A stretch of 64,000 bases of DNA from Leptospira brenneri (GCF_002812125.1 NZ_NPDQ01000003.1:482749-546748), one strand, 5' to 3'. Shown: positions 27,537 through 37,314, numbered from the stretch's first letter. Translations and numbers: made by a program. The notes: generated by a model from the sequence alone, not told the origin.

Positions 27537-28857
27537 AAAATTACTCGGGCCCGTCCCCTCTTATTCCTTACATTTTTTTCGGATTGCCTATGGATTTGCG
27601 ACGAGTATCCTCATCTTTCGGTATTTTTATTATGGATGGATCCATTCGTATTTTATCAAACCGACTTTTTTCTTCAAACATTTTGGCTTCGAATGGATTC
27701 ACCCGCTTCCTCCTGTTTTCACCTTTCTTCTCTTTGGAGTTTTACTTTTAACAGCTCTCGGGATTTTTCTGGGATATTTTTTAAGATTCAATTTGTTTAT
27801 ATTCACAATCGGATTTACATGGTTTCATTTTTCCGATGCTACCATTTATTTGAATCATTATTATCTCATATCCCTTCTTGGTTTTTTATTGTGGTTATCC
27901 CCCGTTACAAAATCCAACCTTCCCTTATGGCAATGGAAACATTGGATCCAAACTTTAGATCCGATTCCAAAACTTTGGTTGTATGCTTTTCGTTTGCAGA
28001 TGGGACTAATTTATTTTTTTGGTGGGGTGGCCAAACTCCAACCGGACTGGTTGTTCGAAGCCCTTCCCTTAAAACTTTGGCTCTACCAATCGGAAGGAAA
28101 ATTACCATTTCTAGATCCCTTCCTTGGTCTATCCATCACTGCTTATCTTTTTTCTTGGATTGGAGTGATTTTTGATTTAAGCATACCCTTTTTACTTTGT
28201 ACAAAGAGGTTTCGGTTCTTAGCTTGGCTTGTGGTTTTATTTTTCCACTCCTTTACTTCCTTTCTCTTTCCCATTGGCGTGTTTCCCATCGTAATGAGTT
28301 TATCTTCTTTGATTTTTTTTGCACCGGATTGGCCGCTTCGCCTTCTTAAAAAAGTTTTTAAAAATCAATCACTAGATTTGATCGGAAACAAAATTACAGA
28401 AGAAAAAACAAATTCTTTAGGAAATTCTAAATTCAGATTTAAGGAATACTTACTTCTCATCTACCTCAGTTTGCAGGTAACCATTCCTTTCCGGCATATC
28501 TTATATCCGGGCCAAGTGATTTGGACAGAAGAAGCCATTAAATTTTCCTGGCAAGTGATGGTAGCAGACAAAGTAGGAGCGGCTACTTTCTGGGTTCAAG
28601 GTCAAAAGATAGACCCTAGAGACACCCTCACTGATTACCAATATAGGATGATGACCATCCAACCAGAACATATCTTACAATTCGCAAACTACTTACAACA
28701 GAAAGAATACGAAAAGTCAGGAAGGAAAGATATACCAGTTTATGTGCAGTCTTATGTTTCCATTAACGGAAAACCGGCACGACCTTTATTTTCACCTAAC
28801 GAAGATCTAACCAAGATCAAAGTCAATTTTTCCCCCTTACAAGGACTCCTTCGATGA
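27523..28857 (+). CDS. HTTM-domain (vitamin K-dependent gamma-carboxylase-like) membrane protein
   Basis: A 444-residue integral membrane protein. Residues 10-290 contain about eight membrane segments with the HTTM/VKG-carboxylase pattern: NHYYLISLLGFLLWLSP, FRLQMGLIYFFGGVAKLQPD, and HSFTSFLFPIGVFPIVM. A soluble domain of about 130 residues follows (FKEYLLLIYLSLQVTIPFRH; WQVMVADKVGAATFWVQ), as in bacterial relatives of the gamma-glutamyl carboxylase. The ATG at 27523 has GGAG nine bases upstream and overlaps the imelysin stop by 14 bp; a GTG at 27496 is less likely. Its role is unknown. In other bacteria the fourth gene of this cluster is commonly a DUF1513 protein, which is absent here. Confidence 0.82.
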   Translation: MMAIKKLLGPVPSYSLHFFRIAYGFATSILIFRYFYYGWIHSYFIKPTFFFKHFGFEWIHPLPPVFTFLLFGVLLLTALGIFLGYFLRFNLFIFTIGFTWFHFSDATIYLNHYYLISLLGFLLWLSPVTKSNLPLWQWKHWIQTLDPIPKLWLYAFRLQMGLIYFFGGVAKLQPDWLFEALPLKLWLYQSEGKLPFLDPFLGLSITAYLFSWIGVIFDLSIPFLLCTKRFRFLAWLVVLFFHSFTSFLFPIGVFPIVMSLSSLIFFAPDWPLRLLKKVFKNQSLDLIGNKITEEKTNSLGNSKFRFKEYLLLIYLSLQVTIPFRHILYPGQVIWTEEAIKFSWQVMVADKVGAATFWVQGQKIDPRDTLTDYQYRMMTIQPEHILQFANYLQQKEYEKSGRKDIPVYVQSYVSINGKPARPLFSPNEDLTKIKVNFSPLQGLLR

Positions 28858-31235
28858 AATCTAAATCCTTAAAACCATTCGTATTTCTAATTCTATTCTT
28901 TGTGCTAAAATTCAAAATTTTTTCTCAAACAAATGCAGAAGAAAAAGATTCCAAACCACAAAAAAATGATGGGATTCATGTCATCGGGAGTAAAAAAGAA
29001 GACTTAAAAAAAATTCCAGGATCGGCATATATCATCGATAAAAAATATCTGGAAGAGGCTTCTCCTACAGATCCAATGGAAGCACTCAGAAGATCACCAG
29101 GGGCTAGTGTTCGTTTCCAGGATGCAGCAGGACTTACACCTAACATTGGTTTTAGAGGTGTCAGTAATGAAGAATCAAGGAAAACTTTAATTTTAGAAGA
29201 TGGGATTCTCACTTCCCTTTCTCCTTATGGACAACCAGAAAGCTATTACTCTCCTTCCATCGAAAGAATGGAAAGGATCGAAATCATCAAGGGGTCTGGT
29301 TCCATTTTATTTGGTCCAAACACAATCGGAGGGATTGTGAACTTTGTCACCAAACGCCCCCCTGTCGAATCTACTTTTTACACAAGAAATGTAGGAGGTG
29401 AAAACGGTTATTTATCAACTTATAATTCTTATGGTAAAAGTTTTGACTCTAGTTCTTTTGAGGTCTCTTTACTTAGAAAACAAGGAAATGGATTTCGCAA
29501 TTACCAAAACTTCGACGTAACAGAAGGAAATGTAAAATGGATCCAAGACTGGAATGAAAAACATAGCACAACCATCAAACTTGGTTACCATATGCAAAAT
29601 GCCCAGTCCACATATTTGGGAATTTCGCAAGGACTGTTTCGTATGGATCCCAAAATCAATCCAGCGGAATATGATGAAAAACAATTAAACCGTAGCCAGA
29701 CGATCATTTCTCACAACTGGAAACTGGCAGAAGACCATACGCTCATCATCCGAGGGTATTTTTCACAAGCGGAACGAAACTGGGCCAGACAAGATTTTTT
29801 ATCCGGAAAATCACTTTCGGGAGGATACCTAAACGCACCACAAGATACACTTCGTACGTATTCTCCCGGAATCATTGGAAATCGTCCAGGGGATTCCATA
29901 TATATGCGAGAGTCGTACATAAGCCGGGATCAATCCTTTATGGTGGGAGGTGTAGAGACAAAACTCGAATCTAAATTCTCTACTTTTGACCTCAAACATG
30001 AAACAGATTTAGGAGTTAGGATCCATGGAGAAAATAACCTAACACAAACCAATCTCAAAAAAACGGATGATCCTCTAGGTTATCTTTCAAAGGCAATCAT
30101 CCAAGAAGAGTCTTTGGTTACAAACCTAGCACAAACTACATTACCAAACTTTAATCTCAATCGCCAAGAACGTAAAATCGAATCCTTTGCTGCTTACTTC
30201 CAAGATCGAATCCAACTCTCTGAAAACTGGAAACTCATCCCTGGTGTTAGATACGAAGAAGTAAGACAAAAAGCCATCACAACAAGAAGACAAGCCAATA
30301 GCGAAGATTACCAATTGGGTGCAGTTCTCCCTGGCGATATTTCCGTGAATCGTCGTAGTTCGAGTGAATCCAGAACCCATATCATCATTCCTGGACTTGG
30401 GATTACTTATGATATTACAAAAAAATTCATCTGGTTTTCAGGTGCTCATAAAGGATTCTCTCCTCCTACGTTTGGAACCTCATTTAGTCCACAAGGGAAT
30501 GACTACCGTCTCAAACCAGAGACTTCCACAAACTATGAAACAGGAGTTCGAGGAGACATTACATCCTATTTGTATACAGAACTAGTAGGATACAAAATGT
30601 ACTTCAGAGACCAAATCATCAACGTAAACGAAGTCGGTGGTGAAACAGGGATTCGACCCGCAAACACTGGATATTCGACACATACGGGAGGGGAATCTGT
30701 CATTGTTTGGGATCCTGCCAAAATGCAAAAATCGGAATGGAGAACTCCTATCGAACTCATTTATTCTCGAATTGAAGCAAAATCTAGAAGTTTTAATCCT
30801 TTCCCTGTTTCACAAACCAGTGATGGAAAAGAAACAATCGAAATCCTCCCAGCCTATACAGTGAATAACTACCAATACATTTCCACAGACACAACTGGTA
30901 ACTACTTACCTTATGTACCAAAAGAAACCATCACTCTTGCTGCGAGTGTTTCCTCTCCTAATGGATATTATGGAAGATTGGAATACCAATATATAGGAAA
31001 ACAATATTCGGACTTACTGAATACGAGAGATGAATCAGAAGATGGAAACAAAGGAATTATACCCAAAGTAGAATTATGGAATACCAGTCTCGGTTATAGA
31101 TCTCCAGACAGATGGTCCGTATTCATCAACGCAAAGAACATCCAAGACAAACAATATGTTTCAGGGAGACTGCCAACAGGAATCCAACCAGGACCATTTC
31201 GCCAAATTAATATTGGTTTTAGTTTGGAACTTTGA
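28854..31235 (+). CDS. TonB-dependent outer-membrane receptor (iron-complex type)
   Basis: A 793-residue outer-membrane receptor. After the signal peptide (ending FSQTNA) comes the plug domain: TonB-box-like IHVIGSKKEDL, RSPGASVRFQD, NIGFRGVSNEESRKTLILED, and IEIIKGSGSILFGPNTIGG followed by VNFVTKRP. The 22-strand barrel covers residues 170-793 with the FecA-like region WFSGAHKGFSPPTFG and a C-terminal aromatic (FSLEL). It imports a ferric or other metal complex using TonB/ExbB/ExbD energy. The 4-bp overlap with the HTTM gene shows coupled translation. Position in the imelysin operon supports iron; the ligand is unknown. Confidence 0.92.
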   Translation: MKSKSLKPFVFLILFFVLKFKIFSQTNAEEKDSKPQKNDGIHVIGSKKEDLKKIPGSAYIIDKKYLEEASPTDPMEALRRSPGASVRFQDAAGLTPNIGFRGVSNEESRKTLILEDGILTSLSPYGQPESYYSPSIERMERIEIIKGSGSILFGPNTIGGIVNFVTKRPPVESTFYTRNVGGENGYLSTYNSYGKSFDSSSFEVSLLRKQGNGFRNYQNFDVTEGNVKWIQDWNEKHSTTIKLGYHMQNAQSTYLGISQGLFRMDPKINPAEYDEKQLNRSQTIISHNWKLAEDHTLIIRGYFSQAERNWARQDFLSGKSLSGGYLNAPQDTLRTYSPGIIGNRPGDSIYMRESYISRDQSFMVGGVETKLESKFSTFDLKHETDLGVRIHGENNLTQTNLKKTDDPLGYLSKAIIQEESLVTNLAQTTLPNFNLNRQERKIESFAAYFQDRIQLSENWKLIPGVRYEEVRQKAITTRRQANSEDYQLGAVLPGDISVNRRSSSESRTHIIIPGLGITYDITKKFIWFSGAHKGFSPPTFGTSFSPQGNDYRLKPETSTNYETGVRGDITSYLYTELVGYKMYFRDQIINVNEVGGETGIRPANTGYSTHTGGESVIVWDPAKMQKSEWRTPIELIYSRIEAKSRSFNPFPVSQTSDGKETIEILPAYTVNNYQYISTDTTGNYLPYVPKETITLAASVSSPNGYYGRLEYQYIGKQYSDLLNTRDESEDGNKGIIPKVELWNTSLGYRSPDRWSVFINAKNIQDKQYVSGRLPTGIQPGPFRQINIGFSLEL

Positions 31236-31292
31236 TATCGGAATTAGGTCGTTTACCTGTAAAACCTTAAAACCTTTTTGGAATATTCAAAA

Positions 31293-32183
31293 CTAGAAAT
31301 AAGTGCCGACTCTATCAAAATTTCCAAGTGCCGATAGGATTGTGGTTTCTTCCCAAACATCCAAAACGGCACCATTGGCTTTCATATAAACCAAAACATC
31401 CTCCCTATCTAAAGAAGGAATTTTAGTTAACTCCCGCAAAACAAGAGATAACCTATCAGGGTTTCTTTTGTTCGGAGAAAGTTCTGCTTCTAATTTAAAA
31501 TTAAATCTTTCTCCCAAGTTTTGACAAAAGGTTTCCCAGATACGAATGGATTCTAAAATAGATTCTAAACGAATTCTATTTTCGGTTTCTTTTTCCGTTT
31601 GTTCAGCGGACTGTTTGATTCCAGAAACCATCATCATCCTAAGATAATAATAAAGAGTATGGCTATTGAGTAAAATTTTACGAATTTCGTTCTCTCGAAG
31701 GTTTGAAAATATACCGAGAAGAGTCTGCATTGTCATATTCTTCTCTTCTAATAAATCAAAGTAGGCTTCCCAGGTCTGAGGATCCAAATTAGACAAAAGA
31801 TGGATCTTTAAAGTGGGATCTCTATCCATTTCTTCCGCTAAAGATAAAATTCGTAAACTCTGTGCAGAACCAAACAAAGTCCGGACTTGTAAAAAATAAG
31901 AATTGGAGTCAAAATTACCGGTTAAAAACTGTTTTCCATATCCAAAATAAATAAACTTCATCAAAAGTTCTGGAGTTAGATTGTCGTCGTTCAGAAAATG
32001 TTTAGAACCTTCCTCTGATCTTAGTAACCATAAATACTCGAAGACCAAATCACAAAACTCATCTTCCGCTAACATGTGATCGGCTAAAGATTTTAGATCC
32101 TCTCCTTTTTCAATGGACTGAAAGAAATCTAATAGTTCCGTAGGGGATGCATTTTTCCAAAACTCAGATGCCTTCCATCGCAT
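31293..32183 (-). CDS. Conserved-type helical protein, function unknown
   Basis: A 296-residue protein predicted to be wholly alpha-helical and cytosolic, with no signal peptide or membrane segment. It has repeated Leu-rich helices with acidic caps (AEEMDRDPTLKIHLLSNLD; DLLEEKNMTMQTLLGIFSNL), somewhat like the helical repeats of MgtE-N or HEAT-type adaptors, but I cannot assign a family. ATG at 32183 is preferred; a TTG two codons upstream is the alternative, with GAGG overlapping it. It is convergent with the TonB receptor gene. Confidence 0.6.
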   Translation of the reverse strand: MRWKASEFWKNASPTELLDFFQSIEKGEDLKSLADHMLAEDEFCDLVFEYLWLLRSEEGSKHFLNDDNLTPELLMKFIYFGYGKQFLTGNFDSNSYFLQVRTLFGSAQSLRILSLAEEMDRDPTLKIHLLSNLDPQTWEAYFDLLEEKNMTMQTLLGIFSNLRENEIRKILLNSHTLYYYLRMMMVSGIKQSAEQTEKETENRIRLESILESIRIWETFCQNLGERFNFKLEAELSPNKRNPDRLSLVLRELTKIPSLDREDVLVYMKANGAVLDVWEETTILSALGNFDRVGTYF

Positions 32184-32252
32184 CCTCAATTTGTACTAGG
32201 AAAATCAAATGATGTCAATAGTATTTTAGAAAGATTCAAATTTCAGTTTTTA

Positions 32253-33524
32253 TTAATATACATTCCAGTAACTACTTCGTAATAAAGGTTCACAAATCTT
32301 TCCGTTAGCTCCAGGATGAATGACTAAAACTTGGTCATTTGTGTGGGGAATAGAATATATATTCCCGTTAGGTGCATAGACTGCGTCTCCCCATTTATTT
32401 CCAGTTCCAAATCCCGTATCGTGTGCGGTCATCGTTAAAGAGTCGGGATCAAGAACTATGTAATTACTATTGTCTGCAGGAATAGCATAAATTTTTCCAT
32501 CAGCAGCCAAAATACCACCTCTCCATTTTGCTAATCCGGCAACAACAGAAGGCAACAAATTCATGGAATCATTCACGGGATCAATGATTAAAAAATCAGA
32601 TTCGTCCGATGCAATCGCAAAAATTTTTCCGTTAGGTGCCAAAACACCATGTCTCCACTTATTTGTAGAATTGAATGCTTTAGGATAAGGGAGCACATAA
32701 CTCCTTTCTGAGTATGGGTCCATTACAAATATATAATTGGATAAAACTGGGAAAGCATAGATTTTTCCATTTGGGGCAAGAACCCCTCCTTCCCACATAT
32801 TGGACTCAGCCAAAGGAGAGGTAATGGTGCGAGTTGTATCTGTTTTAGGATCAATCACAAGGATTTTACTAGAACCCATAGGAATTCCATAAATCAAACC
32901 GTTCGGGGCAAGCACTCCTCCCCTCCACTTTCCAAGCCCTGTTTCGGGAGCTAGGATCGTATAACTCTCATTTGTTTCTGGATTGATAACTAAAATTTTA
33001 TCTGAATCTCTTGGAATGGCATAAATTTTTCCGTTTTGTGCAAGCACTCCCCCTTCCCAAAGAGCAGTACCGGTCAGTCCAGAAGAAAAACCAGAAGCAG
33101 TATTTGTACTCGGATGAATGACAAGAATTTCAGATTGGTTGTATGGTATGGAATAAATGTTTCCGTTGTTTGCAAGTACACCACCGAGCCACTTCGCAGT
33201 ACCAGTATAGGCAGGAGTAAAGGTTGTAAAACTAGTACCAGAGGAACCGAGTGCCGCCTGTTTTTTCATTTCTGCAGAAACATACTTCCAACGTCTAGGT
33301 TGAATGATGGCAAGGGGATCCATTTCGCAAATGGATCGGTTGGGAGCCACAGAACCGCAATACTCCCGATCATCATCCACAAGAATCCGTGCTAGATAAA
33401 AATCTTTGAAAGATTCCGAATCGGGATCGCAGCCATTTTCTAGACTTGCGAGTTTACAAGAGAAAAATAGAAGATGAATGCAGAAAGTAAGCCAAATGGA
33501 AGTTAGGGATTGGTGGGGCTTCAA
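32253..33524 (-). CDS. Beta-propeller lipoprotein with CDPxSxS N-terminal module (1)
   Basis: A 423-residue lipoprotein (lipobox FFSC, Cys23). Exactly nine residues later comes Cys32 of CDPDSESF, and 24 residues after that another Cys (56). The rest contains about eight repeats of about 43 residues built on GGVLAPNGKIYAIP followed by a strand like ILVIDPKTD, which predicts a beta-propeller. The start is TTG 33524 with an AGAAGAGA upstream; no in-frame ATG fits the signal peptide. The same N-terminal spacing occurs in the lipoproteins at 34992 and 37315, although their propellers are of other types. Surface location and ligand binding are inferred; no enzyme residues are recognised. Confidence 0.78.
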   Translation of the reverse strand: MKPHQSLTSIWLTFCIHLLFFSCKLASLENGCDPDSESFKDFYLARILVDDDREYCGSVAPNRSICEMDPLAIIQPRRWKYVSAEMKKQAALGSSGTSFTTFTPAYTGTAKWLGGVLANNGNIYSIPYNQSEILVIHPSTNTASGFSSGLTGTALWEGGVLAQNGKIYAIPRDSDKILVINPETNESYTILAPETGLGKWRGGVLAPNGLIYGIPMGSSKILVIDPKTDTTRTITSPLAESNMWEGGVLAPNGKIYAFPVLSNYIFVMDPYSERSYVLPYPKAFNSTNKWRHGVLAPNGKIFAIASDESDFLIIDPVNDSMNLLPSVVAGLAKWRGGILAADGKIYAIPADNSNYIVLDPDSLTMTAHDTGFGTGNKWGDAVYAPNGNIYSIPHTNDQVLVIHPGANGKICEPLLRSSYWNVY

Positions 33525-33850
33525 GTTAAGAGATCTCTTCTGGAAATGAGAGTTTTCATCGATCTATAAATTGTCAAACGAAAGAAATTTCCTAAATCAG
33601 TGAATCGAAATTAACCGTTGCTCCTATTTTCCTTAAAATAGAAAGGGAATTCGATTTTTAGGTTTCAAAGCAGGAAGACCCCTTTTTACCAGAATCCCAA
33701 ATTCCATACAAAACACCTCATTACCCTACCCGTGGTATGTGTTCTCCATAAATAAACAGAAGTTTTGTGGATGACAATCAATTCAGTTTCCTTTATCACT
33801 ATTCCGTGAAGTTATCCCAAAACTTAGTTTTAGATTTATTTCAAAAGCAA
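33525..33850. other. Intergenic region between divergent lipoprotein genes
   Basis: About 325 bp of AT-rich sequence between the divergent genes at 33524 and 33851. It must hold both promoters. I see no strong palindrome, small gene with a ribosome site, or RNA structure in it. A GTG-initiated extension of the right-hand gene reaches 33767 but has no signal peptide at its start. Confidence 0.5.
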
Positions 33851-34351
33851 ATGATTCTTTCGAAACGTTTCTGTATCTGCCTATTGATACTTTTCAGTAT
33901 TTTGCATTGTGATGATAAAAACACTACCGAAGAATTCCAAAACGGCTTTATCATTAGTTTTGCAATCGGTGTTTTGCCGGGCCTGGTTAATAACTGCCCT
34001 GGTGTTGATTTGGTAGTTGAAAAAGGGATCGATTATCCAATCTCTGTAGAAAAAGACAAAATTTCTTGGTTTCAATTTTCACAAAAAGGAAACCTAACTC
34101 CCCCAGAAGAAACAAGAGACTATTATTTTACGATTACCAAAGATAGTGCCGCTTCGATCAGTTTGATTTCATGGACATCTTGTAAAAATTTTTCCTCACC
34201 TTCACGGAATGGACTCACACCCGACTCCGAAACACCCACAGAACTAAAATTCAAAATCGGAAAAGATTCTTTCCGATTTGCCGAGACAAATCGATACAGA
34301 CTAGAATTAAATTCCCCAAACCAAACCAATGTTACGGTTAGACAAAACTGA
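33851..34351 (+). CDS. Small lipoprotein, paralogue of the next gene
   Basis: A 166-residue lipoprotein with the lipobox SILHC (Cys20), an acidic linker (DDKNTTEEF), a hydrophobic run (FIISFAIGVLPGLV) and Cys49. A beta-rich domain follows with VEKGIDYPISV, WFQFSQKG, YYFTITKDS and a Cys in WTSCKNF. The next protein shows the same order of elements (KKGETYTIDL, WFKFSPEG, FFIEKEAG, TSDSCET), so the two are diverged tandem duplicates. The ATG at 33851 starts the signal peptide; the ribosome site is weak. No function is known to me. Confidence 0.65.
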   Translation: MILSKRFCICLLILFSILHCDDKNTTEEFQNGFIISFAIGVLPGLVNNCPGVDLVVEKGIDYPISVEKDKISWFQFSQKGNLTPPEETRDYYFTITKDSAASISLISWTSCKNFSSPSRNGLTPDSETPTELKFKIGKDSFRFAETNRYRLELNSPNQTNVTVRQN

Positions 34352-34389
34352 TGCCATTTCATTCGACTAGATCCAACGAGTTACCTTTT

Positions 34390-34911
34390 ATGAAATTATT
34401 CCAAACTCTAGTTTTACTGACTGTGTTAGTTTCTATCCTTTCCTGTGGCAAAAAACCTCCCATAGAAGAGAAGCCCGATCCCTTAGTCCAGTTATTCGTA
34501 ATCAATGTTTTCAATGAATACTATTCAAACTCTTGCAAATTTCCTTCTTTAATTTTGAAGAAAGGAGAAACCTATACAATAGATTTAAGTTTATCTAGTA
34601 AGAAGTGGTTTAAATTTTCACCCGAAGGAACAACACCTCATGCTTATTCCACTAATCCAGTTTCGAACCATTCCTTTTTTATCGAAAAAGAAGCTGGAAC
34701 GGAAGTTTTATGGTTCACGAGTGACTCTTGTGAAACATCACCGAGTTATACTTATGATAGAACTCCGATCACGACAAGTTCCACAATGCAAAAATACGAA
34801 CTATGGAATTCGGACTTAACTGGGATTTATAGAACCCAACCGCAAGTCATAAAGGGTTACTATATACAACTCATTGCGGGAAACCCGAATATCACCATTC
34901 GGTTCCAATAA
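34390..34911 (+). CDS. Small lipoprotein, paralogue of the previous gene
   Basis: A 173-residue lipoprotein with the lipobox SILSC (Cys19), a proline-rich acidic linker, a hydrophobic run (PLVQLFVINVF) and Cys49. The beta-rich body matches the preceding protein element by element. The ATG at 34390 starts a good signal peptide; an ATG at 34351, which overlaps the previous stop, would put 13 polar residues in front of it. The pair is followed by a propeller lipoprotein gene on the same strand, 80 bp downstream. Confidence 0.65.
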   Translation: MKLFQTLVLLTVLVSILSCGKKPPIEEKPDPLVQLFVINVFNEYYSNSCKFPSLILKKGETYTIDLSLSSKKWFKFSPEGTTPHAYSTNPVSNHSFFIEKEAGTEVLWFTSDSCETSPSYTYDRTPITTSSTMQKYELWNSDLTGIYRTQPQVIKGYYIQLIAGNPNITIRFQ

Positions 34912-34991
34912 TAGATCCGTTCTCTCTGAATCCAAAATAAAAGTTGTCAATGGACCAGGGCCTTTCAGTATCCTATGTTAGGTTCCAAGTG

Positions 34992-37268
34992 ATGAAACGA
35001 CTGATCCGATTTTCCTTTCTAATGCTTTTTTTTTACTCGATAACTTTATGCAAACCCCCTGAACTTACCAACCAGTGCGATCCAAAATCCGAATCTTATT
35101 TCACAGCCTCAATCATTCGGTATCTCATTAGCGATAGCTCTCCCTCTTGTTTGCCAGGATTTCCCAAACCCGCAATTCCCATTTGGGGAGCGCATAGCGA
35201 AATACCCTCGCTTGTCCAAATCATGGGAATGGCAATCCATGATAACAAACTTTATTTAGGTGGGACTTTCTCCTTCCTTGGACCCAATACCGGTGGGGCC
35301 GCCATTTTAAATACAAGCAACGGATCACTCGTTGATTCGAGCAGTTGTCCCTATCTAGATCTTCTATCCAATAGCAACGTTGCCATTTCCGATGAAAGAG
35401 GCGGCTTTTATCTAGCGGGAAATTTCACCCATATCCAAGGAGTCGCCAAACAAAGTTTAGTTCATATAAATTCCAATTGTAAATTAGATACAAATTTTGA
35501 TGTAGGAACAGGAACTGGTGGAGCGGATATTCGCGACTTATTGTTAGCTGGTGAAAAAATCTATATTGCCGGAAGTTTTTCTACTTGGAATGGTTCCCCT
35601 CGCGGTTATTTAGCAGCAGTGAATCGCTATTCAGGCGTTTTAGATACAACTTGGGTTGCCAATGCAGATGCGACAGTAGAGGCAATCGCTGCCGATACTG
35701 ACGGGTTGTTTGTGGCTGGCCAGTTCACAAGTATTAATGGAAGCGGAATTGGTAGACTTTCAAAAATCTCTTATGATACAGGTACACCAGATTTAAGTTT
35801 TTCACCAAATATAAGTGCTGGAGCCATTCGCACTATTGCAATGGGAAAAGACGCATCAAATAATAAAGTTATTTATGCCGGAGGGAGTTTTACTGCGGTT
35901 TCTCCTGCAAATGCAAGGTCGTTCGAAATGGATGGCAACATGACAGCGTGGAATCCCGCGCCAAACAATTTAGTAAATGATATTATAACAGTAGGAACAA
36001 AAGTATATCTAATCGGAAGTTTTAATTTATTAGGTGCCACTACGAGAAATTATTTTGCCGCTGTGGATATCAATGGAAGTATTGGTAACGAAGATTTACA
36101 ACTAATTGCAAGCGACTCGATAGCTTCTATTGCTGAGTTTGGTGGTAAAATTTATATCCTTGGAAACTTTACTTCAGTGTTTGGCAAACCAAGACGACAT
36201 GGGTTTTCTGTAGACCCAACTAACGGAGAATTATCCGATTGGGATCCAAAATTTTCTTCATCATTCTCTTACCCCAATGGAAAAATTGCCTTTTCCTCTG
36301 ACGGAAGTAAGGTGTTAGTTCCAGGGAGTTTCTCAAGCGTAAATGTTGTCGAACGCAGTGGATTTGGCTCCATTGATCTGACCACAGGAAAAGCCACCGA
36401 GTTTAATCCCCAATTCACAGGTTCCATACGCTATTTACATGTTCGAGACAATCTAATGTATGGAGGTGGACTATTCACTTCTGTTCTGAATCAGTCGCGC
36501 ACTAATTTCTTTATTTTAAACCTAAATACACTTTCCCTGGAAGGTCCTGCCCCCACATTCGATTCCAATGTTGAAACCATTACTACTGATAACCAATATA
36601 TTTATGTCGGAGGAAGTTTTACAAATGTGGCGGGAAGTGCTCGCGCCTACATTGCTCGTTTGGCACTGACCAATGGCACAGTAGACAGCTGGAATCCCAC
36701 AGCAGATAGCGAAGTTTATTCCATCATTGCGAAAGACGACAAAATATTTGTTGCAGGAGACTTTAACAATATTGGAGCAGCGGGAACAGATTTCATTTCA
36801 TCATTAGATCCAACAAACGGAAACAATTTACTTTTTCCATCCTCTACCCTTTTTCCCAATGCGAATGTTAACTCCATTGCCACCTATCAGAATCAATTTT
36901 TTATCGGTGGTAGTTTTATTAATATTGGTGGACAAACAACTTCTAGGTTTAGTTCCTTTGATGGAACAACCGGTGCTTATACACACCAATTGCTTTCGAC
37001 TGACAGCGACATTGCTACCATAGCGATAGGAGAGAATGGAAAAGGTATTGTGGGAGGTTATTTTACTACTATCAACGGAGCACCAAAACCAGGTTTTGTG
37101 TTTTATGATTTTTTAAATAAAAAAATTCTAGATAATAACTTTCCTTCAGAAGGAGATGTTTACCGATCTTTTGCCTTCAAAAATATTTTATACTTTGGGG
37201 GAAGAATCACCCAAGTAAACAATCGTCCCATGGGTGGTTTTTCTTATACGGATCTAAGTAGTTTCTAA
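34992..37268 (+). CDS. Large beta-propeller lipoprotein with CDPxSxS N-terminal module (2)
   Basis: A 758-residue lipoprotein (lipobox SITLC, Cys20) with Cys29 in CDPKSESY and a further Cys at 53, the same spacing as the proteins at 32253 and 37315. The body consists of about a dozen repeats with cores such as LYLGGTFSFLG, IYIAGSFSTWNG, LFVAGQFTSING, VIYAGGSFTAVS and IYVGGSFTNVAG, like delta-60/DUF5122 repeats that build one or two propellers. No enzyme motif is visible. The start at 34992 (ATG) begins a proper signal peptide; the frame is open upstream to 34944. Probably exposed on the surface. Confidence 0.78.
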   Translation: MKRLIRFSFLMLFFYSITLCKPPELTNQCDPKSESYFTASIIRYLISDSSPSCLPGFPKPAIPIWGAHSEIPSLVQIMGMAIHDNKLYLGGTFSFLGPNTGGAAILNTSNGSLVDSSSCPYLDLLSNSNVAISDERGGFYLAGNFTHIQGVAKQSLVHINSNCKLDTNFDVGTGTGGADIRDLLLAGEKIYIAGSFSTWNGSPRGYLAAVNRYSGVLDTTWVANADATVEAIAADTDGLFVAGQFTSINGSGIGRLSKISYDTGTPDLSFSPNISAGAIRTIAMGKDASNNKVIYAGGSFTAVSPANARSFEMDGNMTAWNPAPNNLVNDIITVGTKVYLIGSFNLLGATTRNYFAAVDINGSIGNEDLQLIASDSIASIAEFGGKIYILGNFTSVFGKPRRHGFSVDPTNGELSDWDPKFSSSFSYPNGKIAFSSDGSKVLVPGSFSSVNVVERSGFGSIDLTTGKATEFNPQFTGSIRYLHVRDNLMYGGGLFTSVLNQSRTNFFILNLNTLSLEGPAPTFDSNVETITTDNQYIYVGGSFTNVAGSARAYIARLALTNGTVDSWNPTADSEVYSIIAKDDKIFVAGDFNNIGAAGTDFISSLDPTNGNNLLFPSSTLFPNANVNSIATYQNQFFIGGSFINIGGQTTSRFSSFDGTTGAYTHQLLSTDSDIATIAIGENGKGIVGGYFTTINGAPKPGFVFYDFLNKKILDNNFPSEGDVYRSFAFKNILYFGGRITQVNNRPMGGFSYTDLSSF

Positions 37269-37314
37269 ATATTTTTTTAGATTTTCCTCTTCCAAAGAAT
37301 GTAAAAATCCATTT

